Program-made: the position numbers and the translations under genes | Notes under the pieces: model-generated | Databases searched by the model: none | Told to the model about the DNA's origin: nothing | The model's input: the letters and a program-made list of their open reading frames with translations, nothing else | Assembly (NCBI GenBank): GCA_016713365.1 | Contig: JADJPG010000007.1 | Coordinates: forward strand, 1 to 64,000 | DNA from: Verrucomicrobiota bacterium | GTDB taxonomy: Bacteria > Verrucomicrobiota > Verrucomicrobiia > Limisphaerales > JADJPG01 | Reading direction: 5' to 3' | Length of the DNA stretch: 64,000 nt | In this document: one piece after another, positions 45,872 through 58,006 of the stretch | Position numbering within the stretch: the stretch's first letter is position 1 | Layout of the letters: every line of letters starts with the position of its first letter

Positions 45872-46831
45872 ATGAATTTTCTCGTCACCGGCGGAGCTGG
45901 ATTCATCGGCTCCCATGTCTGCGAGCGGCTGCTCGGCATGGGTCACGCCGTGTGGACCTACGATGACCTGAACGCGTTCTACGAGCCTGCGATCAAGCAG
46001 CAAAACCTCGCCGCGCTGAAAGCTGCCGGAGGCAAATTCATATTCGTGGAAGGCGACCTGACGAACCGCACCGCGCTCGAAGCCATGTTCCGCAGCGTGA
46101 AGTTCGACCAGGTCATCCACCTCGCCGCGCGCGCGGGCGTGCGACCCAGCCTTCAGGAACCGGCGCTCTATCAACGCGTGAACGTCGAAGGAACCGTCAA
46201 TCTCCTCGAGGCAGCGCGCGCCACCGGCGTGAAGAAAATCACTATCGCGTCCTCATCCTCGGTGTACGGAGTGAACGCCAAGGTGCCGTTCTCCGAGAAC
46301 GATCCCATCTTCTCCGCCATCTCGCCCTACGCCGCGAGCAAGCTGGCCTGCGAAGCGCTCGGGCACGTTTACCATCACGTTTACGGCATGGATATCGCGA
46401 TGCTGCGTTTCTTCACCGTTTACGGACCGCGGCAGCGACCGGACCTCGCGATTCACAAATTCGCACAGCTCATCACCCGCGGGAAACCAATCCCCGTCTT
46501 CGGAGACGGCAGCACGGCGCGCGATTACACCTACGTGTCGGACACAGTGGCTGGCGTGATCGCCTGCACGCAACGGGAGTTCGGCTTCGACATCTTCAAC
46601 CTCGGCGAATCCCAGACCGTGAAGCTCTCCTATCTCATCGAGCTGCTGGAGAACGCGCTCGGCAAGAAGGCCGTCATCGACCGCCAGCCGCCCCAACCCG
46701 GCGACGTGCCGATCACCTTTGCGAACATCACCAAGGCTCGCGAGAAACTCGGCTACGATCCAAAGGTGAAGATCGAGGAAGGCATTCCGAAGTTCGTGGA
46801 TTGGTTCCGCACCCAAGGAACGAAATCATGA
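45872..46831 (+). CDS. NAD-dependent nucleotide-sugar epimerase (UDP-glucuronate 4-epimerase-like)
   Basis: 319 aa. Extended SDR: NAD-binding LVTGGAGFIGSHVCERLL at the N-terminus, DQVIHLAARAGVRPSL, catalytic Ser in IASSSSVYG and YxxxK in PYAASKLACEAL, then RFFTVYGPRQRPDLAI and FGDGSTARDYTYVSD. The GVRPSL and RPDLAI signatures point to the UDP-GlcA/UDP-Glc 4-epimerase subgroup. It supplies activated sugars for surface polysaccharide. The next gene overlaps it by 4 bp, and a flippase and glycosyltransferase follow, which supports a role in cell-envelope sugars. Confidence 0.92.
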   Translation: MNFLVTGGAGFIGSHVCERLLGMGHAVWTYDDLNAFYEPAIKQQNLAALKAAGGKFIFVEGDLTNRTALEAMFRSVKFDQVIHLAARAGVRPSLQEPALYQRVNVEGTVNLLEAARATGVKKITIASSSSVYGVNAKVPFSENDPIFSAISPYAASKLACEALGHVYHHVYGMDIAMLRFFTVYGPRQRPDLAIHKFAQLITRGKPIPVFGDGSTARDYTYVSDTVAGVIACTQREFGFDIFNLGESQTVKLSYLIELLENALGKKAVIDRQPPQPGDVPITFANITKAREKLGYDPKVKIEEGIPKFVDWFRTQGTKS

Positions 46832-47961
46832 CGTCGCCCACCAAACTGCTTTGCGAGCTCATCGCGCTGCCGAGCATCAACCCGGCGTTCGCGCCGGCCA
46901 ACGATCCACGGGCGGGTGAGAAGAACGTCGCGGACTTCCTCGCCAGCGTCGCCGCGCAAGGCGGGCTGGATGTCGACCTTCAGGAAGTCCTGCCGGGACG
47001 ATTCAATCTCATCGCCCGCCTCCTCCCCGCCGGCAAAGTGCGTCAGCGCATCGTTCTCGCGCCGCACATGGACACCGTGGGCGTCGCCAGCGACGAGCAG
47101 TTCCATCCGCAGCTCCGGAACGGTCGCATCTACGGGCGCGGCGCGTGCGACACCAAAGGCAGCATCGCGGTCTTTCTCTCGGCCTTGCTGAACCTTGCTG
47201 CCGCGAAGAAACGTCCCGTCTCCACCGAAGTCATGCTCCTCGCGCTCGTAGACGAGGAGAATGGCCAGGCCGGTTCACGCTTCGTCGCGAGGAGCCGGTT
47301 CAAGGCGGATCTCGCCATCGTCGGCGAACCGACGCGACTGCAAATTGTCACCGCCCACAAAGGCGATCTGTGGCTCCAACTGGAAACCCGCGGCAAGGCG
47401 GCGCACGGCTCGCGTCCCGAACTCGGCCGGAATGCGGTTCACGAAATGGCGAAGATCGTGAACTTGCTGGAGACCCGTTACGCGCGCGAACTTCGCAAAC
47501 GACGCCATCCCCTGCTCCGACACCCGACCATCAACGTCGGCACCATCGCCGGCGGACGCCAGCCAAACATCGTGCCCGACAGCTGCGCGATTCGCATCGA
47601 CCGCCGGACAACTCCGGGCGAGAACGACGCGGCGGTAAAGCGGGAGATCCTGAGTTTCATCCGGCGTCACGGCCTGTCGGCGACGATGATCGATACGAAG
47701 CACGAGGAGCCTGCTCCGCCGATGGAAACCAGCCTGAAGCTGCCGCTGGTGCAGCAGTTCCTCCAAGCCGCAAAACAAACCAAGCCGGTCGGCGTCGATT
47801 TCTTCACGGACGCCGGCGTGCTGGCCTCCGCGGGAATCCCCAGCGTCGTCTTCGGTCCCGGCGACATCGCACAAGCCCACACTGTCGATGAATGGGTGGC
47901 CGTCAGCCAGCTTGAGCGCGGGACCAAACTCCTCGGGCGGTTCCTGCAATCCCTCCCTTGA
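46828..47961 (+). CDS. M20 family metallohydrolase (ArgE/DapE-like)
   Basis: 377 aa from ATG 46828, overlapping the epimerase stop (ATGA). Zinc ligands: H80 and D82 in LAPHMDT, D108 in GRGACDTKGS, E143/E144 in LVDEENGQAGS, Glu/Asp in VGEPTRL, and the late His in GDIAQAHTVDEW. The dimerisation lid lies in the middle (RGKAAHGSRPELGRNAVHEM). It hydrolyses N-acyl amino acids or dipeptide-like substrates in the cytoplasm. ArgE (acetylornithine deacetylase) or DapE are the closest roles, but I cannot distinguish them here. Confidence 0.88.
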   Translation: MTSPTKLLCELIALPSINPAFAPANDPRAGEKNVADFLASVAAQGGLDVDLQEVLPGRFNLIARLLPAGKVRQRIVLAPHMDTVGVASDEQFHPQLRNGRIYGRGACDTKGSIAVFLSALLNLAAAKKRPVSTEVMLLALVDEENGQAGSRFVARSRFKADLAIVGEPTRLQIVTAHKGDLWLQLETRGKAAHGSRPELGRNAVHEMAKIVNLLETRYARELRKRRHPLLRHPTINVGTIAGGRQPNIVPDSCAIRIDRRTTPGENDAAVKREILSFIRRHGLSATMIDTKHEEPAPPMETSLKLPLVQQFLQAAKQTKPVGVDFFTDAGVLASAGIPSVVFGPGDIAQAHTVDEWVAVSQLERGTKLLGRFLQSLP

Positions 47962-48022
47962 CCAGTTCATCAGTGAACGCCACGCTCAAGTCAGCCAAGA
48001 TGACAGCCGTAACATTCCTCAC

Positions 48023-49299
48023 ATGAGCAAACTCGCCTTCTTTCGCCAGAGTGGCTGGATGGTCATCGCCACCACCGCCGGCGGCGCCTTAATGTGGCTC
48101 TCCATTACGTCACCAACCGCTCGATGCCTGAGGCGGAATATGGAGTGTTCACCACCTTGCTGCAGGTGCTGAACATCATGACGATTCCGGCGATAGGACT
48201 CCAGCTGACCTTTGTCCAGCAATCTGCGACCGCGGAAGACGAAGCCGCGCGGGCTCGGCTTGCCGGCACTGCCCGAGCCCTGCTCAAAGGAACATTCCTC
48301 CTCTGGCTGGCGGGCGTCGCTGCTGTCTGGTTGTTCCAACGACAGATTCTCGCCGACTACAAAATTGCGTATCCGGGCGCGCTGTGGGCCCTCGTGGCGT
48401 TGGGTCTCACCTCGCTTTGGTCGCCGGTGTTCATGGGCATACTACAAGGTCGCCAGAATTTTCTCTGGCTCGGCAGCGCCTCCATCCTCAATGGCGCCAC
48501 ACGATTCGGCACTGCAATTCTCTTCGTCGCCCTGCTCTCCATGAACTCCACCGGTGCCATGCTGGCAGCAGTGCTTGGCATGGTGGTGGCGATGGCGATC
48601 GCCGCCTCGCAAATCCGCGACGTATTCACTGGGCCATCTACTCGGTTCGACTGGGCAGCGTGGCTGAAGCGGGCCACACCTGTCACTCTGGGTTATGGCG
48701 CGGCCACATTGGTTCTCGCGATGGACATGATTGTCGTGCAGAAGTTTTTCCCTGACGGAAAAGAGAACGGCATCTACGGCGCAGCCGGGACGATTGGACG
48801 CGCCGTATTCTTCTTCCTCGCGCCGATGACCACCGTGATGTTTCCGAAGGTGGCCCAAAGCGCAGCGCGCTCCGAGAATTCGTCCGTGCTGATGCAGGCC
48901 ATGGGAGCCACGGCGTTCATGGGGGTAGGTGCCGCGTTGTGCTGCACTTTCCTGGCGGAACTTCCTTTTCGCATTGGCTACAAGCCGGAGTACGCACCCG
49001 CCGCGAAACTTCTTCCTCTGTTCGCGTAATGCATGCTGCCGCTTCCGTTGGCCAATGTGCTGGTGAACAACCTTCTCGCCCGCGAACGCTACGGCGTGGT
49101 GCCGTGGTTGGTGGCAATCGCCGCCGCATATTACTTCGCCTTGAATCACGTCGCTCAAATCCAGCCGCAACGCTTCGAGAACATCATCTGGACGCTGGGA
49201 GGTTTCGGCCTGCTGCTGCTCCTCGTCTGCCTCGTCTATACCTGGCAGGACTTCAGACGCCTGAAGGCAGGCGCCACGCTTCAATCGGTCAATGCGTGA
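48023..49299 (+). CDS. Polysaccharide flippase (MOP/Wzx-like), frameshift and in-frame stop
   Basis: ATG 48023 opens MSKLAFFRQSGWMVIATTAG, but the frame shifts near 48090 into a long membrane protein (HYVTNRSMPEAEYGVFTTLL, IPAIGLQLTFVQQSATAED, GILQGRQNFLWLGSASILNG). This has roughly a dozen hydrophobic helices typical of oligosaccharide exporters. At 49027-49029 a TAA interrupts LLPLFA-stop-CMLPLPLANV, with clear coding in the same frame beyond it (NNLLARERYGVVPWLVAI) to 49299. The full-length protein would be ~425 aa with two lesions. Convergent with the glycosyltransferase; the 3' ends overlap by 11 bp. Confidence 0.8.
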
Positions 49300-50124
49300 A
49301 ATCCGTGTCCCACGACTTCGTGGGACGACGCAGCAGCGGAGCTTTGAGTTTGAGGTAAACCACGTCTCAATTGGCCGAAAAATCGGCAGTAGTGGTTTGA
49401 GCGGCGAATGCACGAGACGCAGGCGAATAATGGAGAGCAGCATCGTCAGCGACGTCCGGCCCAGCACCACTTTGGAGCCCATCTTGTCCGTCCATTCCGT
49501 CGGCACTTCCAGAATTTTGAACCCAGCGCGCTTGATGGCGTAGAGCAGATTGATGTCGAACGCCATGTCCGCGATGCGCAGGAGATGATGCACCTTCTCG
49601 ATGACCTCGCGCCGCATGACTTTCGCGCCGCACTGCGTGTCCTTGATGTTCAGCCAGAACATCAACTGCACGATGAGGTGAAACACTCGGCTCGCGAACT
49701 GGCGCTGACCCGTTTGCTGCTGGTGAAGAACTGCCCCGGGCAGCCAGCGTGAGGCAATGACGCAATCGGCCTTATCGCGCAGCTTCACCAGATCGTGAAA
49801 CGCCTTCGGCGACGTCGCGCCATCTGCATCCACGTAACCGATGTAGTCGGTCAGCGGAGCTAGCTTGAGGCCTTCTATGAGCGCTCCGCCTTTGCCGATC
49901 GGCGCCTGAAACTCGAGCCAGCTGATCTCAGAATTCGTCTCGGCGACACGCTTGACGACACCGATGGTGTTGTCGACGCAGCCATTGAGAATCACCACCA
50001 GTTGAAAATCACCGCCGTAATTCTTACGGAAATAATCCGCATACTCGCGGAGCACGGGTTCAATCCGTTCCTCCTCGTTGTACGCCGGTATCAGCACCAA
50101 CAGGCTGGGACTTTTCTGGGTCAC
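49289..50124 (-). CDS. Family 2 glycosyltransferase (dolichyl-phosphate glucosyl/mannosyltransferase-like), frameshift near 49365
   Basis: Starts MTQKSPSLLVLIPAYNEEER; GT-A fold with LVVILNGCVDNT, DxD-type metal site in IGYVDADGATSP, NIKDTQCGAKVMRREVIEKV and FKILEVPTEWTDKMGSKV, as in ALG5/DPM1-like enzymes. A one-base lesion near 49355-49385 sends the frame through the antisense of the flippase as an open stretch down to 48442. Restoring the frame gives the natural ending VYLKLKAPLLRRPTKSWDTD and a stop at 49289-49291 (about 278 aa). It likely loads sugars on a lipid carrier together with the flippase. Confidence 0.85.
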
Positions 50125-50177
50125 GGCGGAGGTTTTTAGCGAAGGGACCGCTGGAAAGCAAAGCCGGAACAGCCGGA

Positions 50178-50206
50178 CAAAAATTAAAACCGCGGGTCAG
50201 CGGTTG
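50178..50206 (-). terminator. Probable terminator of the sdhCAB operon
   Basis: On the minus strand, AACCGC-TGACCC-GCGGTT is followed by TTAATTTTT. It lies about 36 bp downstream of sdhB. Confidence 0.6.
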
Positions 50207-50241
50207 GGAATCACCAACCACTGTTTCACTGACGCAACGAC

Positions 50242-51018
50242 TCAACCCACGCCGCCACCCTCCATCGCCTTCGGCTCGCCTTTGAGCAGCGCCACGCCGT
50301 AGTCGCGGTTCATGCGGGCGATGAAGTCGAGGGAGATTTCCTTCGGGCAGACCGCTTCGCAACTTCCAGTGACCGTGCAGCCGCCGAAGCCTTCGGCGTC
50401 CATCTGATCGACCATCGCCTTCACGCGCTTGTAGCGTTCAGGCTGGCCCTGCGGCATGAGGCCGAGGTGGGAAACCTTCGCCGCGACGAAGAGCATGGCA
50501 CTGGCATTCTTGCAAGCCGCCACGCACGCGCCGCAACCGATGCACTGGGCGGCATCCATTGCGAGATCGGCGTTTTCCTTCGGTACCGGAATCGAGTTCG
50601 CATCCGGCGCTGCGCCAGTACGGACGCTGATGAATCCGCCCGCGTGTTGGATGCGATCAAACGCCGCACGATCCACGACTAAATCCTTGATGAGCGGAAA
50701 CGCCTTCGCGCGGAACGGCTCGATAACAATCTCGTCGCCATTCTTGAAGCTGCGCATGTAGGTCTGGCAGGTCGCAACGCCCTGATGCGGGCCGTGCGGC
50801 TTGCCGTCGATGACGAGCGAGCAGGTGCCGCAGATGCCTTCGCGGCAATCGTGGTCGAAGGCGATCGGTTCCTCGCCTTTGTTCGCGAGCTCCTCGTTCA
50901 CCACGTCGAGCATCTCGAGGAACGACATGTTCTCGTTCAGATCAGGCGAGCTGTAGGTCTTGAACCCGCCGGGCGTGTTGGCGTTCTTCTGCCGCCAGAC
51001 TTTCAGTGTGACTTTCAT
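50242..51018 (-). CDS. sdhB: Succinate dehydrogenase/fumarate reductase iron-sulfur subunit
   Basis: 258 aa. The plant-type [2Fe-2S] ligands C58, C63, C66 and C84 lie in DHDCREGICGTCSLV and VATCQTYM. The [4Fe-4S]/[3Fe-4S] ligands are in QCIGCGACVAACKNAS and CTVTGSCEAVCPKEISLDFI. It passes electrons between the flavin subunit and the membrane cytochrome b at the inner face of the cytoplasmic membrane. Last gene of the sdhCAB operon, 31 bp after sdhA. Confidence 0.96.
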   Translation of the reverse strand: MKVTLKVWRQKNANTPGGFKTYSSPDLNENMSFLEMLDVVNEELANKGEEPIAFDHDCREGICGTCSLVIDGKPHGPHQGVATCQTYMRSFKNGDEIVIEPFRAKAFPLIKDLVVDRAAFDRIQHAGGFISVRTGAAPDANSIPVPKENADLAMDAAQCIGCGACVAACKNASAMLFVAAKVSHLGLMPQGQPERYKRVKAMVDQMDAEGFGGCTVTGSCEAVCPKEISLDFIARMNRDYGVALLKGEPKAMEGGGVG

Positions 51019-51049
51019 CGCGTCTTAAATCGTTCAGAGTTCTCGCGTC

Positions 51050-53011
<1,962 letters not shown>

Positions 53012-53012
53012 G

Positions 53013-53804
53013 TTACTTCGCCTCCTTTCCGTTCACTTCAGCGATCAGCGTGGCGGCAGGCGGTGACGATTGCGAGAATTGATGCTTCGCCTTCTCGGCG
53101 TAATCCGCGCCGACGATGCGCAGGAAAATCGCGACCGGGATGATCGCGTAGCCGATGAAAATCCCGATGCTCGCCAGCTTGGCGAAGCCTTGAACGCGCG
53201 GCCACCAGACGTGGTTCCGCAACCCGAGCGACTGGAACATGCTCGCGAGTCCGTGACCGAGGTGATTGAAAAGCATCCACTGCGCGATGAGGTAGAACGC
53301 CACGACCCACCAGACTTGGAAACCGAGAATCATCATCGCGTAAACATCCGGCACCGTTTGGCCGTGGAGCACCGTGGTGAGCTTGCGGAAGTCGCCTGTG
53401 CCGTTCACGCCCGGCAGCAGCGCCGTGAAGTGCGCGAGGTGATAGACCACGAACGCGAGAATCACCAAACCGCTCACGATCATGTATTGCGACGCTTTCG
53501 ACGCACCGTAGGCGGAACCGCCGGCGTAACCTTGCGGGCGCGCCTCCTTGTTCATCGCTGTCAATTGGACAGCCGCGAGGATGTGCAGCCCGACGCAGGC
53601 CAGTAACCCGAGGCGCGCGCCCCAGAGGAGGCCGGGCTTCGACTTGAGGAAGTGCGCGTAAGTGTTAATGAGTTCGGGCTGCCCGAACACTTGGAGGTTG
53701 CCCAGCAGATGCCCGATGAGGAAGAAAAAGAGCGCACAGCCCGTGAGAGCCATGATGTATTTTTTCCCCAGTGACGATTGCCAGACTCGATTGATCAGAT
53801 TCAT
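53013..53804 (-). CDS. sdhC: Succinate dehydrogenase cytochrome b558 subunit
   Basis: 263 aa with five predicted membrane helices (IMALTGCALFFFLIGHLLGN, ARLGLLACVGLHILAAVQLT, SGLVILAFVVYHLAHFTAL, FQVWWVVAFYLIAQWMLFN, GIFIGYAIIPVAIFLRIVG). The His residues in HLLGN, GLHIL, YHLAHF and NHLGHG are candidates for binding two hemes b. This is the TIGR02046-like SdhC/FrdC cytochrome b558 family that anchors SdhAB and exchanges electrons with quinone. First gene of the operon; its promoter should be in 53805-53943. Confidence 0.93.
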   Translation of the reverse strand: MNLINRVWQSSLGKKYIMALTGCALFFFLIGHLLGNLQVFGQPELINTYAHFLKSKPGLLWGARLGLLACVGLHILAAVQLTAMNKEARPQGYAGGSAYGASKASQYMIVSGLVILAFVVYHLAHFTALLPGVNGTGDFRKLTTVLHGQTVPDVYAMMILGFQVWWVVAFYLIAQWMLFNHLGHGLASMFQSLGLRNHVWWPRVQGFAKLASIGIFIGYAIIPVAIFLRIVGADYAEKAKHQFSQSSPPAATLIAEVNGKEAK

Positions 53805-53943
53805 GGAGTCAATGGCCGGACCGCATCCGGCTAATGGTTGGGGAATCTATTAAGCGCCGAGAGGGCAAGTCAACGCGCTGGTTCAAGTATAAGGGAGCCT
53901 TCCCCGCTGGTGAATGGTGCTAATCGGGAATTCCCGTCCCGTC

Positions 53944-54621
53944 TCAGCGCGCCACGAAGTCGAGCACCGCCGCAAGTGAGCGAACGGCATCCGGTTCCGT
54001 TCCCCTGCCCTTTCGATCGAGCAACAGCCCGTGCAATCCAGCCGACCGGGCGCCGTGGCAATCCTCCATCGCGCTGTCGCCGATGTGCAGAATAGTTTCC
54101 GCCGGCACCTCCAGATCCGCCGCCACACGCTGGAAGATTGCCGGGGAAGGCTTGGTCACGCCGACGTCGTGTGAGACCACCACCGCGTCGAAATGCCCGA
54201 TGAGTTCCAACTTCTGCAGCAACGGACGGAGGCGCTCGTCCCAGTTTGAAACGATGGCGAGTTTCCATCCGCGTTCGCGCACCGCAGCAAGCGTCGGCCA
54301 AACATCGTCAAAGATTCGCCATGGCTCGGGACGAGCGAAGGCGTCGTACATCGCATCGAAACATTCCCGACTCGGCACTTCCGGCGAAAGGCCGGCAAAC
54401 GATGCGTTCACCAGTTCACGCCAGGCCTCCCGCGAATAATCGAAGTCTCGGCGCGCCTTCCAGGCGGATCCGAACTGACGGTTCAAGTCCTCCGGCTCGA
54501 CCGGTGGGATGCCAAACTGCGCTGCAACGCTCGCGTAGATGTGTCCGACCGACGGCCACGGTTCGATCAACGTGCCACCGACATCGAAGCTGACGGCGCG
54601 AATGTCCAGATGGCGATTCAT
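53944..54621 (-). CDS. HAD-like hydrolase (HDHD3-type)
   Basis: 225 aa. Motif I SFDVGGTLIEPWPSV (nucleophile Asp; the usual second Asp is replaced in DVGGT, as in HDHD3/REG-2-like proteins), motif II Ser in LAIVSNWDERL, motif III Lys in GVTKPSPAIF and motif IV HIGDSAMEDCHGARSAGL. The cap is helical. Substrate unknown; the altered motif I may mean weak phosphatase activity. It starts 7 bp after the symporter stop, so the two form an operon. Confidence 0.85.
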   Translation of the reverse strand: MNRHLDIRAVSFDVGGTLIEPWPSVGHIYASVAAQFGIPPVEPEDLNRQFGSAWKARRDFDYSREAWRELVNASFAGLSPEVPSRECFDAMYDAFARPEPWRIFDDVWPTLAAVRERGWKLAIVSNWDERLRPLLQKLELIGHFDAVVVSHDVGVTKPSPAIFQRVAADLEVPAETILHIGDSAMEDCHGARSAGLHGLLLDRKGRGTEPDAVRSLAAVLDFVAR

Positions 54622-54628
54622 CGCTCAA

Positions 54629-55915
54629 TCACGCATCCGGCCGCCGCTGGAGATTCGTCCGCAGCGTCTCGGCGGACACTTCCCCTTCCCAGCGGCTGAC
54701 CACGAGTGTGGCCACACCGTTTCCGACAAGGTTCGTCAGCGCGCGGCACTCGCTCATGAACCGGTCGATGCCGACGAGGATCGCGAGCGATTCAATCGGC
54801 ACGGCGGGAATCGTGGCCAACGTCGCCGCCAGCGTGATGAAGCCCGCGCCCGTCACTCCGCTCGCGCCTTTCGAAGTCACCATCGCGACCAACAAGAACT
54901 GAATCTGCTGTTCCAGCGTGAGCGTGATGTTGGTTGCCTGCGCGAGGAACAGCGCCGCCATCGTCATGTAGATGTTGGTGCCGTCGAGATTGAAACTGTA
55001 GCCGGTCGGAATCACGAGTCCCGCCGTGGACTTCGCGACGCCGAGTCGTTGCATCTTCTGGATCATGCCAGGCAGCGCCGTTTCCGAAGAGCTTGTCCCA
55101 AGCACGAGCAGCAGTTCGTCCTTGATGAACCGCATGAACGCGAAGATAGAGAAACCACACTTCCAGGCGATCGCTCCAAGCACGACAACGACGAACACGA
55201 TCGCCGTGGCGTAAAAGCAAAGCATCAACGCGAGCAGGCGATTCAGCGATTCGAAGCCGTAGCTGCCGATCGTAAAGCCCATCGCACCGAAGGCACCGAG
55301 CGGAGCCACTTTCACGACAATCCGCATCACGCCGAAGAATGCCTCCGCAATGCGGTCGATCGCGTGCAGGAGCGCAGCTCCCTTCTCGCGCATCGCGGTG
55401 ATCGCCAGAGCCATGAGCACGGCGATGAAGAGCACCTGGAGCAAATCGCCGGTGACGAACGGTTCGAGGAAGGTTCCCGGAATGATGTTCAGGAGAAAGC
55501 CGACAGTGCTGAGCGATTTGGCCTTCTGCGTGTAGCTGTCTGTCGCCGAGTGATCGAGCGCCTTCGGGTCGATGTTGAAGCCTTCCCCGGGCTTCACGAA
55601 ATTCACCACCACAAGCCCAATGATCAGCGCGATGGTGGAAACGATTTCAAAATAGAGCAGCGCCTTGAAACCGAGCCGTCCGAGTTTCTTCAACTCGCCC
55701 ATCGACGCGATGCCGTGGACCACCGTGCAAAAGATGATCGGAGCGATCATCATCTTCACCAGCTTGATGAATCCGTCGCCGAGCGGCTTCAGCTCTTTGC
55801 CGGCCTCCGGCCAAAGCCCACCGACGAGGATGCCCAACAACACTCCGATGATCACCTGCACGTAGAGATGGCTGAACCACGAGCGGGCGGGCGGCGAAGC
55901 GGCGGCGGCGTTCAT
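54629..55915 (-). CDS. Dicarboxylate/amino acid:cation symporter (SDF/DAACS family)
   Basis: 428 aa from ATG 55915 (MNAAAASPPARSWFSHLYVQ); a longer start at 55960 adds a non-family tail. Features of GltPh/DctA transporters: FIKLVKMMIAPIIFCTVVHG, re-entrant loop HP1 GTSSSETALPGM, TM7 YSFNLDGTNIYMTMAALF (NMDGT-like motif), HP2 SKGASGVTGAGFITLA, TM8 with DRFMSECRALTNLVGN. It imports C4-dicarboxylates or glutamate/aspartate with Na+ or H+. Proximity to sdhCAB suggests dicarboxylate use, but this is not proof. Confidence 0.93.
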   Translation of the reverse strand: MNAAAASPPARSWFSHLYVQVIIGVLLGILVGGLWPEAGKELKPLGDGFIKLVKMMIAPIIFCTVVHGIASMGELKKLGRLGFKALLYFEIVSTIALIIGLVVVNFVKPGEGFNIDPKALDHSATDSYTQKAKSLSTVGFLLNIIPGTFLEPFVTGDLLQVLFIAVLMALAITAMREKGAALLHAIDRIAEAFFGVMRIVVKVAPLGAFGAMGFTIGSYGFESLNRLLALMLCFYATAIVFVVVVLGAIAWKCGFSIFAFMRFIKDELLLVLGTSSSETALPGMIQKMQRLGVAKSTAGLVIPTGYSFNLDGTNIYMTMAALFLAQATNITLTLEQQIQFLLVAMVTSKGASGVTGAGFITLAATLATIPAVPIESLAILVGIDRFMSECRALTNLVGNGVATLVVSRWEGEVSAETLRTNLQRRPDA

Positions 55916-56082
55916 CAGTTTGGAGCGAGTTCGCGATTGTTTTGACACAACCGCCCGCAACCGGGCGAGCGCTTACTTGCAACGCGCGCGTTGAGGCAGA
56001 GTGAACACAAGACAACAAAGAGAACGAAGTGGCGCATCGGTTCGCCTGCGGCCTGAATCCATTCCGGTGGTCCTACTTCCTC

Positions 56083-58006
56083 CTACTTCTTGATCCTGAA
56101 GAAGCGGTGGTCTGGGGAGAGGTCGATGGAGGCGGGGCTGGTGGGATTGCCGTCGACGGCGGTCCAGGGACCCGTGACAGCCGGGGCGCTTTCGAGCACG
56201 CCGCCGCCAGTCCATTCGAGGGTGATCTGGCCAGCGCTGAGGCTCGGGGCGGCGAACTGCGGCGGCACGACCGCCGGTTGCACTTGAGCACGCCCAGGTA
56301 GGTGAAGTGGTTGCCGTTGTTGTTCGACGCGGCGGGCGCCAGGCTGATGGTCAGCTCTCCCGTTTCGCTGGGACGCGCTCCGAGCACTTGCGCCACGTTG
56401 GTCACGTTGTTGGCGGCGTTGAGTTCGGCCGTCGCGGTGGCCGCGCCTGCCACGGTGTAGCGGGTGGTGCGGTTGTCGCCCACTCCCGTGCGCGAGGCGT
56501 AGAAGGTGAGGTTGTAGCCCAGCGCAGGGTCCAGTCCCGTGAGTTTGAACTTCGGGAAGATGTTCGTCAGCGTGTTGAACGGCTCGGTGTTCCCGTAGAG
56601 CGAGTCGCGGGTGGCGTCCACCGGGAAGAGCGTGGCGGCGGTCGTCCCGTTTTCGTTGGCTCCGTTGAAGCGCTCGATCATCGCCAGGCTCACCGCGGTC
56701 GCCGTGTTGTCGGTGGTGACGAGGTTCGGCAGCACGCCGTCGGAGGTCGAGCCCACGGTCGTGGTGAGGTTGTTCCAGTGGTTGATCGGATCATCAGGCG
56801 ACGCACCGTTGAGCGTGGTGTTGCCGCCGCCAAAGTCGATGAGCAGGACCTGCGCTTCCGGGCCGGGCACGGTGCCGGTGATGGTGGTGTTGGGCGCGAT
56901 GGTGTTGAGGGAGAGGTCTTGCACGTCGCTGATCACGACGGTGAAGGGGCTGCCGGCTTCCAGCTCGGCATTGAGGCTCAGCACCACCGTCCGCCCGTCG
57001 GGCCGCAACTCGGCGGCAATCACGCCCGGGGTGCCGCCGTTGACTTCGTAGAAGAACGGCACGTTGGCCGTGAAGACGTCGAGTGTTTCGTTGAAGAGCA
57101 GTTCGATCGTCTGCCGGTTGCGCGCGGTGGCGGTGAGGACTTCCGGCGCGATGGTGTCGTTGACCACGCGCGCAGCAGCGTTGCTGCTGGTCACGCCAAA
57201 GGCGGTTGCTCACGCTCACCGAATACAGGCTGCCGTCGAGATCCAGCGTGGCCGAGGCGATGGTGTAGTTGAACTGCGTGGCGCCTTCGATCGGTTCGCC
57301 GTTGCGCAGCCATTGGACCTGATACGGCGGCGGGCCGGACACCGCCGCGCTGAACGTCACCGGCTGCAGTTCCAGCGCGCGCTGCGTCACCGGCTCCAGC
57401 GTGAAGGCCAGCGGCGTTTGCGGCGGCACCGCGTCCACCCGCAGCACACCCAGATACGTGAAATGGTTCGCGTTGTTGTTGTTCTCCGTCGGCGCCAGGC
57501 TGATCGTGATCTCGCCCGCTTCCGTCGGCGTGATGTCCGCCACCGTGGCCGTGTTGTCCACGTTGTTCGCCGCGTCCAGCGCCGCGAAGCCCTGGTTGGC
57601 TCCCACCACCGTGTAGCCCGTCTCCCGCACGTCGCCCACGCCCGTGCGCGACGCGTAAAAGCTGAAGCTGTAGACCGTCTGCGTATCCAGCCCCGTCAGC
57701 TTGAAGCTCGGGAAGATGTTGCTCACGTTGTTGAAAGTCTCCGTGTTCCCGAACAGCGAATCGCGCGTCGCGTTGAGCGGGTAAACCGTGCTCACCGTCG
57801 TCCCTGCCTCGTTCACCCCGTTGAACCGGCTCACCACCACCAGGCTCATCGTCGAGGACACGTTCTGCACCGTCACCGCGTTCGAATACGATCCCGTGTC
57901 CGCCGTCAGCGCCGCCCCCACGTTGTTCCAGTATCTCACTGGATCATTCGGCGACGCCCCCAACCCCACTCCCGTCCCGCCGGCGCCAAGATCAAAGAGA
58001 AAAGTT
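56083..58006 (-). repeat. Tandem 1.9-kb duplication, downstream copy
   Basis: 1924 bp nearly identical to 58800-60543. It carries two related ~200-residue beta-modules, an Ig-like domain and the end module. Homology stops at 58006, exactly where the SGNH domain joins. Confidence 0.9.

Noticed and set aside
53805..53943. Gap searched for a tRNA or small RNA
   Set aside because: No cloverleaf or TTCGAATC-like T-loop and no clear hairpin plus T-run; treated as promoter region of sdhCAB.
54539..55945. 468-codon plus-strand open frame
   Set aside because: Antisense of the dicarboxylate symporter and HAD genes; composition is Arg/His/Glu-rich with no family signature.
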